A stretch of 64,000 nt of DNA from Pseudomonas silesiensis. GTDB taxonomy: Bacteria; Pseudomonadota; Gammaproteobacteria; Pseudomonadales; Pseudomonadaceae. Of this stretch, positions 10,649 through 18,121 are shown piece by piece; positions within the stretch are counted from its first letter, which is position 1, and every line of letters begins with the position of its first letter. The position numbers were made by a program, and so were the translations under genes. Under the pieces are notes generated by a model, which was not told the origin of the DNA, did not search any database, and saw only the letters and a list, made by a program, of their open reading frames with translations. The stretch lies in NCBI RefSeq assembly GCF_001661075.1, contig NZ_CP014870.1:6291501-6355500 (forward strand), in the 5' to 3' direction.

Positions 10649-11473
10649 ATGTCATTACAAGGAAAAACCCTGTTCATTACCGGCGCCAGCCGCGGCATCG
10701 GGCGCGAGATTGCGCTGCGGGCCGCACGGGACGGGGCCAATATTGTGATTGCGGCCAAAAGCGCCGAGCCGCACCCCAAGTTGCCGGGCACGATTTTCAG
10801 CGTGGCGAAGGAAGTCGAAGCCGCTGGCGGTAAAGCGCTGGCCTTGCAGGTGGATGTGCGTGACGAGGTCGCGGTACATGAAGCACTGGCCAGGGCCAAC
10901 GAGCATTTCGGTGGCATCGATGCGCTGGTCAACAACGCCGGGGCGATCAAGCTGACCGGCGTGCAACACATCGAACTCAAGCGCTTCGACCTGATGCACC
11001 AGATCAACACCCGCGCCGTACTGCTATGCAGCCAGGCTGCCCTGCCCTACCTGAAAAAGAGCAGCGGCCATATCCTCAACCTGTCGCCGCCACTGAACCT
11101 GGCGAGCAAATGGTTCGCCCAGTACAGCCCCTACACCGTGACCAAATACGGCATGAGCATGCTGACCGTCGGCATGAGCGAGGAATTCAAGCACTACGGC
11201 ATCAGCGTCAACTCGCTGTGGCCGCAGACCATGATCGCCACCGCCGCCATCGAGTTTCAGCTGGGTTCCCGGGAGTCGTTCAAGCATGCGCGTACGCCGG
11301 CGATCATGGCGGATGCTGCGCACGTGATTCTGGACAGCAGCGAGCGCAGCATTACGGGGCGCTTGCTGATTGATGAGGAGATTCTGCGTGAGCATGGCGT
11401 GACCGAATTTGATCACTACCGCTTCGAGCCCGGCACCAACGACAAGCTGATGCCCGACTTGTTTATCGATTGA
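10649..11473 (+). CDS. Short-chain dehydrogenase/reductase (HSDL2-like)
   Basis: NAD(P)-dependent oxidoreductase of 274 residues from MSLQGKTLFITGASRG. AGGAG lies seven bases before this ATG, and the earlier in-frame ATGs have no ribosome site. The cofactor motif TGASRGIG is at ~11-18, NNAG at ~95, and the active-site pattern is Ser in LNLSPP followed by YTVTKYGMS (Tyr-x3-Lys). It is closest by memory to the hydroxysteroid-dehydrogenase-like-2 branch, whose substrate is not settled. Its place between ltaE and gbcB does not assign a role. Confidence 0.85.
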   Translation: MSLQGKTLFITGASRGIGREIALRAARDGANIVIAAKSAEPHPKLPGTIFSVAKEVEAAGGKALALQVDVRDEVAVHEALARANEHFGGIDALVNNAGAIKLTGVQHIELKRFDLMHQINTRAVLLCSQAALPYLKKSSGHILNLSPPLNLASKWFAQYSPYTVTKYGMSMLTVGMSEEFKHYGISVNSLWPQTMIATAAIEFQLGSRESFKHARTPAIMADAAHVILDSSERSITGRLLIDEEILREHGVTEFDHYRFEPGTNDKLMPDLFID

Positions 11474-11500
11474 AAAACGGTCAGTCATGACACCGCTGAA

Positions 11501-11595
11501 CCTGTGGGAGCGAGCTTGCTCGCGATGACGGCGGTACATTCAACATCTATGTTGGCTGACCTACCGCTATCGCGAGCAAGCTCGCTCCCACAGGT
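11501..11595. repeat. REP pair between convergent SDR and gbcB
   Basis: Arms CTGTGGGAGCGAGCTTGCTC and its complement ending 11594, in the gap between two converging genes. It could serve as a bidirectional stem-loop at both 3' ends. Confidence 0.88.
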
Positions 11596-11608
11596 TTCGC
11601 AGTGTTGA

Positions 11609-12709
11609 TCAAAACTCGATCCGCACATCGCCCTTCGGCACGCTGCAGCACGACAGGATGAACCCCTCGGCTTCGTCTTCCTCGGTGATCCCGCCGTTGT
11701 GGTCCATGTCGACCTCGCCACCCAGTTTCAACACCTTGCACGTCCCGCAGATCCCCATCCCGCACGCTTTCGGAATCAACAGGCCCAACTTGGCGGCAGC
11801 GGCGTGAACGGTTTCCCCCGGTGCAACACGAATGCTCTTGCCGGACGCCGTGAACTCCACCTGATGCAGGTCCGCCACGTCGATGTCCGGTGCGTCTGCG
11901 GCAATTTCGGCTTGCTCCACCGCATCGGCGCGGGCTTCCGGTGGCGTGGCGCCGAAAGATTCCTCGTGATAACGCGACATGTCGAAGCCGATCATTTCCA
12001 GCATGCGCTTCACCGCATTCATGTACGGCGTCGGGCCGCAGCAGAACACTTCGCGCTCCATGAAGTCCGGCGCCATCAACTCGAGCATCTTCTGGTTCAG
12101 GTAACCGCGATAACCGGCCCATGGTTCACCCAGGCCATGCTTCTCGCAGATCAGGTGCAGGCTGAAGTTGTCGATCCGCGACGCCATGTGTTCCAGCTCG
12201 CGGTGGTAAATGATGTCTTTGGGCGAACGGGCGCTGTGGATAAACACCATGTCGACGTTGCCGTTGGTGTCGTAGAACCAGCGCGCCATGGACATGACCG
12301 GCGTGATGCCAACGCCGCCGCTGAGGTACAGCACTTTCGGCGCGGTGAAGTCCATGGCGTTGAACAGCCCGACCGGTCCGTGCACCGCCAATTCCTGGCC
12401 TTCGTGCAGGGTGTCGTGCAACCAGTTGGAAACCTTGCCGCCCGGCACGCGCTTGATGGTCACCGAAAAGCTGTACGGCACCGACGGCGAGCTGGAAATG
12501 GTGTAGGAGCGCATGATCGGCACGCCTTCGATTTCCAGCTCCAGGGTGACAAACTGCCCGGGCTTGAAAAAGAACAGGATCGGCTGGTCGGCCATGAAGC
12601 AGAAGGTGCGCACATCCCAGGTTTCCTGGATGACTTTGACGCAACGGACGATATGTCGGCCATTGGCCCAGGTCTGGGTGGTTACCGGATTCAGGAAGCT
12701 GTTGGACAT
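11609..12709 (-). CDS. gbcB: Glycine betaine monooxygenase, reductase component
   Basis: Ferredoxin-type reductase supplying electrons to GbcA for demethylation of glycine betaine to dimethylglycine. It is 366 residues from MSNSFLNPVTTQ; GGAG lies six bases upstream, while a start four codons earlier lacks spacing. Domains: an FAD-binding barrel with RSYTISSSPS (~60-70), an NAD-binding region with LYLSGGVGITPVMSM (~120-135), and a C-terminal plant-type 2Fe-2S domain with CGMGICGTCK and a further Cys near the end (SCC). Divergent from gbcA across 282 bases. A perfect DnaA box falls inside the gene at 12235-12243. Confidence 0.96.
   Translation of the reverse strand: MSNSFLNPVTTQTWANGRHIVRCVKVIQETWDVRTFCFMADQPILFFFKPGQFVTLELEIEGVPIMRSYTISSSPSVPYSFSVTIKRVPGGKVSNWLHDTLHEGQELAVHGPVGLFNAMDFTAPKVLYLSGGVGITPVMSMARWFYDTNGNVDMVFIHSARSPKDIIYHRELEHMASRIDNFSLHLICEKHGLGEPWAGYRGYLNQKMLELMAPDFMEREVFCCGPTPYMNAVKRMLEMIGFDMSRYHEESFGATPPEARADAVEQAEIAADAPDIDVADLHQVEFTASGKSIRVAPGETVHAAAAKLGLLIPKACGMGICGTCKVLKLGGEVDMDHNGGITEEDEAEGFILSCCSVPKGDVRIEF
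12235..12243 (-). promoter_or_regulatory. Perfect DnaA box inside gbcB
   Basis: TGTGGATAA on the plus strand, i.e. TTATCCACA on the minus strand. It lies within the coding sequence and is the left-most of nine perfect boxes seen between 12.2 and 20.3 kb. Confidence 0.5.
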
Positions 12710-12991
12710 GCTGTTCTCCACCGCCGATGGTCGGCCTTATGTTGGCGATTCTGCGTATACCGCGAACCACCCATTTACCTATCTGCGACATTCACATACT
12801 TATCGCGACCAGCCCCCAACTACCGGGGGTTGCGCGTCGGGAACAGATTGGGCCATGTCGCCCATGGATAAGGTTCCCGGCAGCGCCGGCCCCACACTCG
12901 CCACAACAGATAAATGCTGTTTGTGTCTTGCGTAGCAACCGTATCAGCCACTATTCGCCGGCCACACAGAATGGCCATGAGGATCAAAACG
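12710..12991. promoter_or_regulatory. Divergent gbcB-gbcA control region
   Basis: 282 bases separating the two start codons. It contains a short hairpin CCCCCAACTACCGGGGG near 12808-12824 and presumably the GbdR target(s), since GbdR is known to activate both genes in P. aeruginosa. I could not place the operator by eye. Confidence 0.55.
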
Positions 12992-14287
12992 ATGGACGTC
13001 ACCGCAAAAATCAGCCTGGGCGATCCGCTGGAACCCGCACGCAAGGCCACCGCGCAGATGCTGCAAGAGCGCGAGCGCACTTTCTCGCTGCCGCAGCCGT
13101 TTTACTCTGACGAGCGGCTGTTTGATATCGACATGCAGGAAATCTTCCAGAAAGAATGGTTGATCGCCGGCATGACCTGCGAGATCCCGACCAAGGGCAA
13201 CTACCTGACCCTGCAGATCGGCAAGAACCCGATCATCGTGATCCGCGGCGCCGAAGGTGTGGTGCATGCGTTCCACAACGTCTGTCGTCACCGTGGTTCG
13301 CGGCTGTGCACCAGTGAAAAAGGCAAGGTCGCCAAGCTGGTCTGCCACTACCACCAGTGGACTTACGAGCTGGACGGTCGCCTGCTGTTCGCCGGCACCG
13401 AAATGGGCGCCGACTTCGACATGAAGCAATACGGCCTCAAACCGGTGAACGTGAAGACCGCCGGCGGCTATATCTTCATCAGCCTGTCGGAGAACCCGCC
13501 AGCCATCGATGACTTCCTGGCGACGTTGAACCATTACATGGAACCGTACGACATGGAGAACACCAAGGTGGCGATTACCACCACCTTGATGGAAAAGGCC
13601 AACTGGAAGCTGGTGCTGGAGAACAACCGCGAGTGCTACCACTGCAACGCCTCGCACCCGGAACTGCTGAAAACCCTGCTGGAATGGGACGACGTCACCG
13701 ACCCGCGGGCCGACCAGGCGTTCAAGGACCACGTCGCCGCCTCCGCCGCCGCCTGGGAAGCCGAAAAAATTCCTTACGCCCACGCCAGCTTCGGCCTGCG
13801 TAACCGTATCGTGCGCATGCCGCTGCTCAAGGGCACCGTGTCGATGACCTTGGACGGCAAGCAGGGTTGCGCCAAACTCATGGGTCGCATCAAGAACCCG
13901 GACCTGGGCTCGATGCGTATCCTGCACCTGCCGCACTCCTGGAACCACTGCATGGGCGACCACATCATCGTCTTCACGGTGTGGCCGATCAGCGCCCAGG
14001 AAACCATGGTCACCACCAAGTGGGTCGTGCACAAGGACGCGGTCGAAGGCGTGGACTACGACGTGGAGCGCATGCGCCAGGTCTGGGATGCGACCAACGA
14101 CCAGGACCGTCGCCTGGCCGAAGAGAACCAGCGCGGGATCAACTCCACGGCGTACCAGCCCGGGCCTTATTCCAAGACCTATGAGTTCGGTGTGGTGAAC
14201 TTTGTGGACTGGTATAGCGAGCGGTTGTTGAACAATCTTGGGGCTGAGCCTGCGCCTTACCTCAAAGGCGTCCCGGTTCAGGGCTAA
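12992..14287 (+). CDS. gbcA: Glycine betaine monooxygenase, oxygenase component
   Basis: Rieske non-heme-iron oxygenase that removes one methyl group from glycine betaine, giving dimethylglycine and formaldehyde. It is 431 residues from MDVTAKISLGDPL, with GAGGA nine bases upstream. The Rieske centre is visible as CRHRGSRLC (Cys-x-His) and CHYHQWTYELDG (Cys-x2-His). The catalytic iron site appears as the NNRECYHCNASHPEL segment with two His. GbcB is the divergent partner. A REP pair follows the stop codon. Confidence 0.97.
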   Translation: MDVTAKISLGDPLEPARKATAQMLQERERTFSLPQPFYSDERLFDIDMQEIFQKEWLIAGMTCEIPTKGNYLTLQIGKNPIIVIRGAEGVVHAFHNVCRHRGSRLCTSEKGKVAKLVCHYHQWTYELDGRLLFAGTEMGADFDMKQYGLKPVNVKTAGGYIFISLSENPPAIDDFLATLNHYMEPYDMENTKVAITTTLMEKANWKLVLENNRECYHCNASHPELLKTLLEWDDVTDPRADQAFKDHVAASAAAWEAEKIPYAHASFGLRNRIVRMPLLKGTVSMTLDGKQGCAKLMGRIKNPDLGSMRILHLPHSWNHCMGDHIIVFTVWPISAQETMVTTKWVVHKDAVEGVDYDVERMRQVWDATNDQDRRLAEENQRGINSTAYQPGPYSKTYEFGVVNFVDWYSERLLNNLGAEPAPYLKGVPVQG

Positions 14288-14297
14288 CAGCAAAAGC

Positions 14298-14391
14298 ATC
14301 GCGGGCAAGCCCGCTCCCACAGGGGATTGGTGGTGTTCAAAAATACTGCGAACAACATCAATCACTGTGGGAGCGAGCTTGCTCGCGATGG
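14298..14391. repeat. REP pair after gbcA
   Basis: Arms CGCGGGCAAGCCCGCTCCCA (14302) and TGTGGGAGCGAGCTTGCTCG (14366). The two arms belong to slightly different REP subtypes (GCCCGC against GAGCTTGCTC). Confidence 0.85.
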
Positions 14392-14410
14392 GGCCCTCAC
14401 ATTCACCTCA

Positions 14411-14660
14411 TCAGCTTGAAGACCACCGCACCGACCCATCCTCTCCAATAAACTCCTCAAAACGCTCACCCCCCACCCACCGCACCTTCACATAATCATT
14501 CAACACCCGATCCGGGTAGGTTGAGGTTATCCATCGCGCGCGCTCCCTGAACCGATGTGGATTATTGACGGCTGTCCTTGTGCCGCGTGAGCGAACAGGT
14601 GACCGGCTGAAGTCAACACATGCCTTATAACTGTATGAAATCTGATCTATTGCGTTCAGG
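14411..14660 (-). pseudogene. Possible remnant of an unidentified gene (C-terminal end)
   Basis: On the minus strand a frame ending at the TGA at 14411-14413 stays open for about 80 codons. Its last part looks like real protein, with fragments RFRERARWITSTYP, RVLNDYVKVRW, GERFEEFIGEDG and a terminal VRWSSS. No in-frame start with a ribosome site is visible, and the frame then runs into the repeat array, so the 5' part appears lost. I do not recognise the family. It could also be a chance frame. Confidence 0.3.
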
Positions 14661-14688
14661 CCTATGCGGAACGTGGCTTGCAGGGTTT

Positions 14689-15240
14689 GGCGAACAAGTT
14701 ATCCACAACTCCACCCACAGCTAATGGGGACAAGTGTGCAATCGGTGGAAATTTTATTCACAAAATGCGAAGAAAATCCGTGACTTATCCGGAATCAGGG
14801 TTCCTGGCGACAATTGGCTATTTTTTGATCTAAAGCTTGTAAGCCACGTTTTACCTGGCCCCCAGAGGATGGCGAACACCTTATCCACAGAAGCGCCAAC
14901 AGACTTTGGGGGCAACTATGGCCGCTCTGTGGAAAACCACGGAAACCCGCGATAAATCGGGGTTTTAGGAAGGTATTCCACAATAATACGCTGATTTGAC
15001 TGTTTTTTAACCAGACCCCTGATAGGCCCGTTTTATATGGCCTGCAGCCGACAGCAAACATCTTATCCACAGAAGCGCCAACAGAGATTGGGGGCAAGTA
15101 TGGGTCCGCCAGTAAACTTATCCTCTGGAAAAAGCTCGAGAAAACCGTGAGTTAGGCTGGTTGTTTTTTGTACGAAGGCTTGCAGGGCTTGTTTTACATG
15201 GGGTGCAGCGAGGGGCGAACATGTTATCCACAGAAGCGCT
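14689..15240 (+). repeat. Degenerate ~180-bp tandem repeat, four copies
   Basis: A start motif close to GGCGAACAnnTTATCCACAG recurs at 14689, 14871, 15053 and 15214 (steps 182, 182 and 161). After each box of copies 2-4 comes GAAGCGCyAACAG and then a TTGGGGGCAA-type stretch. Further conserved points are a run of T (near 14819, 15002, 15162) and GTTTTA-yATGG (near 14849, 15031, 15191). Copies are diverged between these points. No convincing gene overlaps. The last copy is cut by a REP at 15267. Confidence 0.8.
14699..15232 (+). promoter_or_regulatory. Array of four perfect DnaA boxes
   Basis: TTATCCACA occurs at 14699-14707, 14881-14889, 15063-15071 and 15224-15232, all in the same orientation, one per repeat unit. 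Looser matches lie nearby (TATTCCACA at 14972, ATTCACAAA at 14757). The 9-mer is the consensus high-affinity DnaA site of E. coli and is close to that of pseudomonads. There is no dnaA, dnaN or gidA nearby, so this is not the usual oriC setting. A DnaA-titrating or -reactivating locus is possible. Confidence 0.6.
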
Positions 15241-15266
15241 AACAGGGATTGTGGGTAAATGATAAA

Positions 15267-15362
15267 CCCTGTAGGAGCTGGCTTGCCAGCGAAGAGGCCG
15301 TAACATTCAACATCTATTTTGACTGTTACGCCGCCTTCGCTGGCAAGCCAGCTCCTACAGGG
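15267..15362. repeat. REP pair, right end of the DnaA-box region
   Basis: Arms TGTAGGAGCTGGCTTGCCAG (15270) and its complement (to 15362). This is a GCTGGCTTGCCAGC subtype not used in the sox operon. It terminates the repeat array just before the GNAT stop codon. Confidence 0.88.
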
Positions 15363-15375
15363 TTGTGGGTAACGG

Positions 15376-15942
15376 CTACGGACGGTACATCAGATACGCC
15401 TCACCCGTGACCCGAATCATCGGGTGCGGCGTGATCTGACAGGTGTCGACGATGCGGAAGCCATTGCGCTCGTAAAACCGGCGGGCGCCGGTGTTTGCGG
15501 CGTAGTCGATCAGGCTCAAGCCGTTGAGGCCCAACTGGTTGGCGCGGTCGTAAGCATAGGCAAGGAATTGCTTGCCCAAGCCCTGGTTGCGCCAGCCTTC
15601 ATGCAAAGCCAGGCTGGAAATGTAGAGGGTGTCGGGGATTTCCATCGTCGCGTAGGGCGCCAGCACCGGGTCGGTTGTCGGCTCTGCCAGCGGATCGTGA
15701 CGCATCACATAGCTGTGCATCATGCCAATGACCTCGTCATTCGCCTGTGCGATAAGGCAGTTCTGCCAGGAGAAGTCTACGTCGTCACGGGCATATCGGG
15801 TGGCGCCGACGTCCAGCAGATCCTGGCCGGGCTGTGCCAGTTGACTCCAGATGTAATCCGCAGCCCCCTCCGATGTGATTTGAAACAAACGCGCAATTTC
15901 CCGCGCGTCCGCACGCACTGCCGAACGAAACTCAACTGTCAT
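15376..15942 (-). CDS. GNAT-family N-acetyltransferase
   Basis: Predicted acetyl-CoA-dependent acetyltransferase of 188 residues from MTVEFRSAVRADAREIA. A GGGG/GAAA ribosome-site region precedes this ATG. The longer frame to 16050 translates REP sequence (RRNAARSKPAPTG) and is rejected. The acetyl-CoA loop is RNQGLGKQFLAYAYDRA (~125-140), preceded by the LYISSLALHEGWR strand and followed by a GARRFYERNGFRIV C-terminal motif. The substrate is unknown. Homologues occur beside the dgc operon in Pseudomonas, but I have no functional link. Confidence 0.85.
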   Translation of the reverse strand: MTVEFRSAVRADAREIARLFQITSEGAADYIWSQLAQPGQDLLDVGATRYARDDVDFSWQNCLIAQANDEVIGMMHSYVMRHDPLAEPTTDPVLAPYATMEIPDTLYISSLALHEGWRNQGLGKQFLAYAYDRANQLGLNGLSLIDYAANTGARRFYERNGFRIVDTCQITPHPMIRVTGEAYLMYRP

Positions 15943-15973
15943 TGTTTCCCCATAAATGTCGGTGACCAAACAT

Positions 15974-16092
15974 CCTGTGGGAGCGGGCTTGCTCCGGGCG
16001 GCGTTCCGACGAACGCGGCGTGTCAGGCAATCAAATGTCGACTGACTCACTGCATTCGTCGGAACGCCGCCCGGAGCAAGCCCGCTCCCACA
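15974..16092. repeat. Extended REP pair with GGCGGCGTTCCGACGAA arms
   Basis: The REP core TGTGGGAGCGGGCTTGCTCC continues into GGGCGGCGTTCCGACGAA. The whole ~40-base arm is repeated in inverse at 16051-16092, a longer palindrome than most other REPs in this window. Confidence 0.88.
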
Positions 16093-16114
16093 ATGGACTA
16101 GCGGTGGATTTGTT

Positions 16115-16885
16115 TTAGCGGACCACGCCTTCTTCGATCAGCAATTTGAGAATGGCTTCGGCGCCTGCTTGCGCCGTGACGCCTTTGAGCACCTGACCAC
16201 CGCCGCCACTGGCCTTGGCCGTGGCCGCCTTCATCCGGTCCGCGCCGCTCTTGGCCTTGATCACCTTCAAGCGCTTGGGCCGTGGCTTGGCCGGTTGCAG
16301 CGTCGCAACAGCCAGCAACTCGTCATCGACCACTTCAACTTCATCCGCCTGCAGCACTCCCCGCCGAGCCGGGCCGTAGGCGCTCTGCCGAGCCTTCGGC
16401 GCGGCGTTATCCACAGTCGCGAGAAACGGCAAGCGCACTTTCAACCGACGGCGCTGCCCCCGAGGCAAGGCTTGCAGCACCAAGGCCGAGCTGCCGTCGA
16501 TGGATTCAACCTGGGCCAGCCCCACTACCAGCGGCCAGCCAAGACTTTCGGCCAGCAGGAACGGCAGCATGCCCGAGCCTTCGCCGGTTTCCGCCTGGCT
16601 GCCGGTCAATACGACCTGCGCGCCGGCGTCACGCAAATAGGCGGTCAAAGCGGGCAGCGCATCGGCGCCGACCGGTTGTTCCAGCACATGCAGCTGTTCC
16701 AGGCCCATGCCCAGATAAGCCCGCAACGCCGGTTCCGCAACGTCGCCGGCATGCAGCACTTGCAGGTTATCCCCAGCCAGTTGCAACCCCAGTTCCACCG
16801 CCCGCGCATCCTGCTCCGCGCGACGTGGCCGGCCGGAGGTCGGGTGGGCGCCGATGGACACCAGGCTGATGATTTTCGTGCTCAT
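16115..16885 (-). CDS. etfB: Electron transfer flavoprotein, beta subunit (dgc-linked)
   Basis: Predicted small ETF subunit of 256 residues with N-terminal MSTKIISLVSIGAHP and the ETF-beta fold (AEQDARAVELGLQL, VVLTGSQAETGEGSGMLPFLLAE, LGWPLVVGLAQVESIDG). The C-terminal third is lysine- and alanine-rich (KPRPKRLKVIKAK). Last gene of the dimethylglycine operon, 15 bases after the alpha subunit. It would accept electrons from DgcA/DgcB or pass them on to the quinone pool. That role follows from context. A perfect DnaA box sits in the coding sequence at 16407-16415. Confidence 0.88.
   Translation of the reverse strand: MSTKIISLVSIGAHPTSGRPRRAEQDARAVELGLQLAGDNLQVLHAGDVAEPALRAYLGMGLEQLHVLEQPVGADALPALTAYLRDAGAQVVLTGSQAETGEGSGMLPFLLAESLGWPLVVGLAQVESIDGSSALVLQALPRGQRRRLKVRLPFLATVDNAAPKARQSAYGPARRGVLQADEVEVVDDELLAVATLQPAKPRPKRLKVIKAKSGADRMKAATAKASGGGGQVLKGVTAQAGAEAILKLLIEEGVVR
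16407..16415 (+). promoter_or_regulatory. Perfect DnaA box inside etfB
   Basis: TTATCCACA on the plus strand, within the minus-strand etfB coding sequence, about 1.2 kb right of the tandem array. Confidence 0.5.
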
Positions 16886-16900
16886 AACCCTTTCCTTCCC

Positions 16901-18121
16901 TTAAGCCGCATCGCGCTTGGCTTCGTTGCGGTAAGCCTCTACCGCCGCGATCAAGGCTTGAAGTATCTCGGCGCTCTCGCCGATCACCGACAGGTCGGCC
17001 CGTTTGATCATGTCGCAACCCGGGTCGAGGTTGATCGCCACCACCTTGTCGCAGGCACCGATGCCTTGCAGATGCTGGATCGCCCCGGAAATCCCCACGG
17101 CCACGTAGACCCGAGCGGTGACCCAGGTGCCGGACGCACCGACCTGACGGTCGCGGGCCATGAAGCCATCGTCCACCGCCACTCGAGAGGCGCCTTCGGT
17201 CGCGCCCAACGCTTCGGCGGTACTGTGGAAAAGTGCCCAGTCCTTGACCCCGTTACCACCGGAGAAGATGAACTCCGCTTCTGCCATCGGAATCGCCGCC
17301 GGATCCACCGCCACCGCGCCCAAATCTTCAATACGCGACAGGCTGCGAGCCACGGTTGTGGATAACTCCACCGGCAACGCCTCGTGACGGGTTTCGCTGA
17401 CCGGTTCGGCGCATTCGACGGCAGCCAGAATCAAGCGCGCCACCGGGCGTGCCAAATCCTGCAGACCGGCACCGGCACGACCGATGCACGCCTCATCCTT
17501 GACCTGCCAGACCCGCGTCGCCGGGCGTTCGCCCAGTGCGGCCGCAAAGCGTCGACCCAATTCGCCGCCACCGGTGCGGCTGTCAGGCAGCAGCCAGTGA
17601 CGCGGGCTGAACTGGTTATCCACAGCCCGCAGGCCCTGCACCCGTTGTTCCGGTGCATAACCGCTGAACTCTTCGCCATCGAGCACCAGCAAGCGATCGA
17701 CGCCCGCGGTGGCGAAGGCATTTTCCTTGTGTTCACCGAAGACCACGGCCAACACCGCGCCGTCCTTGCCGGCCAGTTGATGCGCCAGGCCGAGCAGGTC
17801 GCGGTCGTGGCTGCTCAAGCGGCCACCGACCATGTCCGGCACCACGCTGATGTAGAACGCCGGTGCAGGCACCTGATGCAACGGCAATTGCACTTCAACC
17901 GCGGCCGAGCGTTTACTCGCTCCGCCCTGCTGGGCGCCGCTGCGGTCGATGCGCTTGATGCCGTTGGGACCGATGAAACCGATGCCATGGGGGTTCTTGC
18001 GGATGACGCCATTAGGTCCCATCCAGCTGTGTTGCACCGGTTGCATCGCCGCATGCAGCGGATGCAGACGGTTGCGGGCGATCCATTCGGCGCGTGGATC
18101 ACGGCGGATAATGTCGCTCAT
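16901..18121 (-). CDS. etfA: Electron transfer flavoprotein, alpha subunit (dgc-linked)
   Basis: Predicted FAD-binding ETF subunit of 406 residues, nearly 100 longer than ordinary ETF-alpha because of an N-terminal extension with a repeated GPNGVIRKNPHG / GPNGIKRIDR motif. The C-terminal FAD domain is clear (IFSGGNGVKDWALFHSTAEAL, GASRVAVDDGFMARDRQVG, VYVAVGISGAIQHLQGI, AINLDPGCDMIKRADLSVIG). The start overlaps the dgcB stop by one base (TGATG), so translation is coupled. Two perfect DnaA boxes fall inside the gene (17357-17365 and 17616-17624). Confidence 0.9.
   Translation of the reverse strand: MSDIIRRDPRAEWIARNRLHPLHAAMQPVQHSWMGPNGVIRKNPHGIGFIGPNGIKRIDRSGAQQGGASKRSAAVEVQLPLHQVPAPAFYISVVPDMVGGRLSSHDRDLLGLAHQLAGKDGAVLAVVFGEHKENAFATAGVDRLLVLDGEEFSGYAPEQRVQGLRAVDNQFSPRHWLLPDSRTGGGELGRRFAAALGERPATRVWQVKDEACIGRAGAGLQDLARPVARLILAAVECAEPVSETRHEALPVELSTTVARSLSRIEDLGAVAVDPAAIPMAEAEFIFSGGNGVKDWALFHSTAEALGATEGASRVAVDDGFMARDRQVGASGTWVTARVYVAVGISGAIQHLQGIGACDKVVAINLDPGCDMIKRADLSVIGESAEILQALIAAVEAYRNEAKRDAA
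17357..17365 (-). promoter_or_regulatory. Perfect DnaA box inside etfA (reverse)
   Basis: TGTGGATAA on the plus strand. It is opposite in orientation to the box 250 bases to its right. Confidence 0.45.
17616..17624 (+). promoter_or_regulatory. Perfect DnaA box inside etfA (forward)
   Basis: TTATCCACA within the etfA coding sequence, forming an inverted pair with the box at 17357-17365. Confidence 0.45.

Noticed and set aside
12944..14365. 473-codon open frame antisense to gbcA
   Set aside because: Mirror of a Rieske oxygenase gene; begins in a REP.
14689..15240. CRISPR-like array
   Set aside because: Repeat spacing is ~180 bases, the repeats are imperfect and extend through the spacers, and no cas genes are present.
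14689..15240. Chromosomal oriC
   Set aside because: None of dnaA, dnaN, rpmH or gidA lies nearby, and no AT-rich 13-mer set was seen; a secondary DnaA locus is the more cautious reading.
15376..16050. N-terminally extended GNAT reading (start at 16050)
   Set aside because: The extra residues are translated REP (RRNAARSKPAPTG), and a better start exists at 15942.
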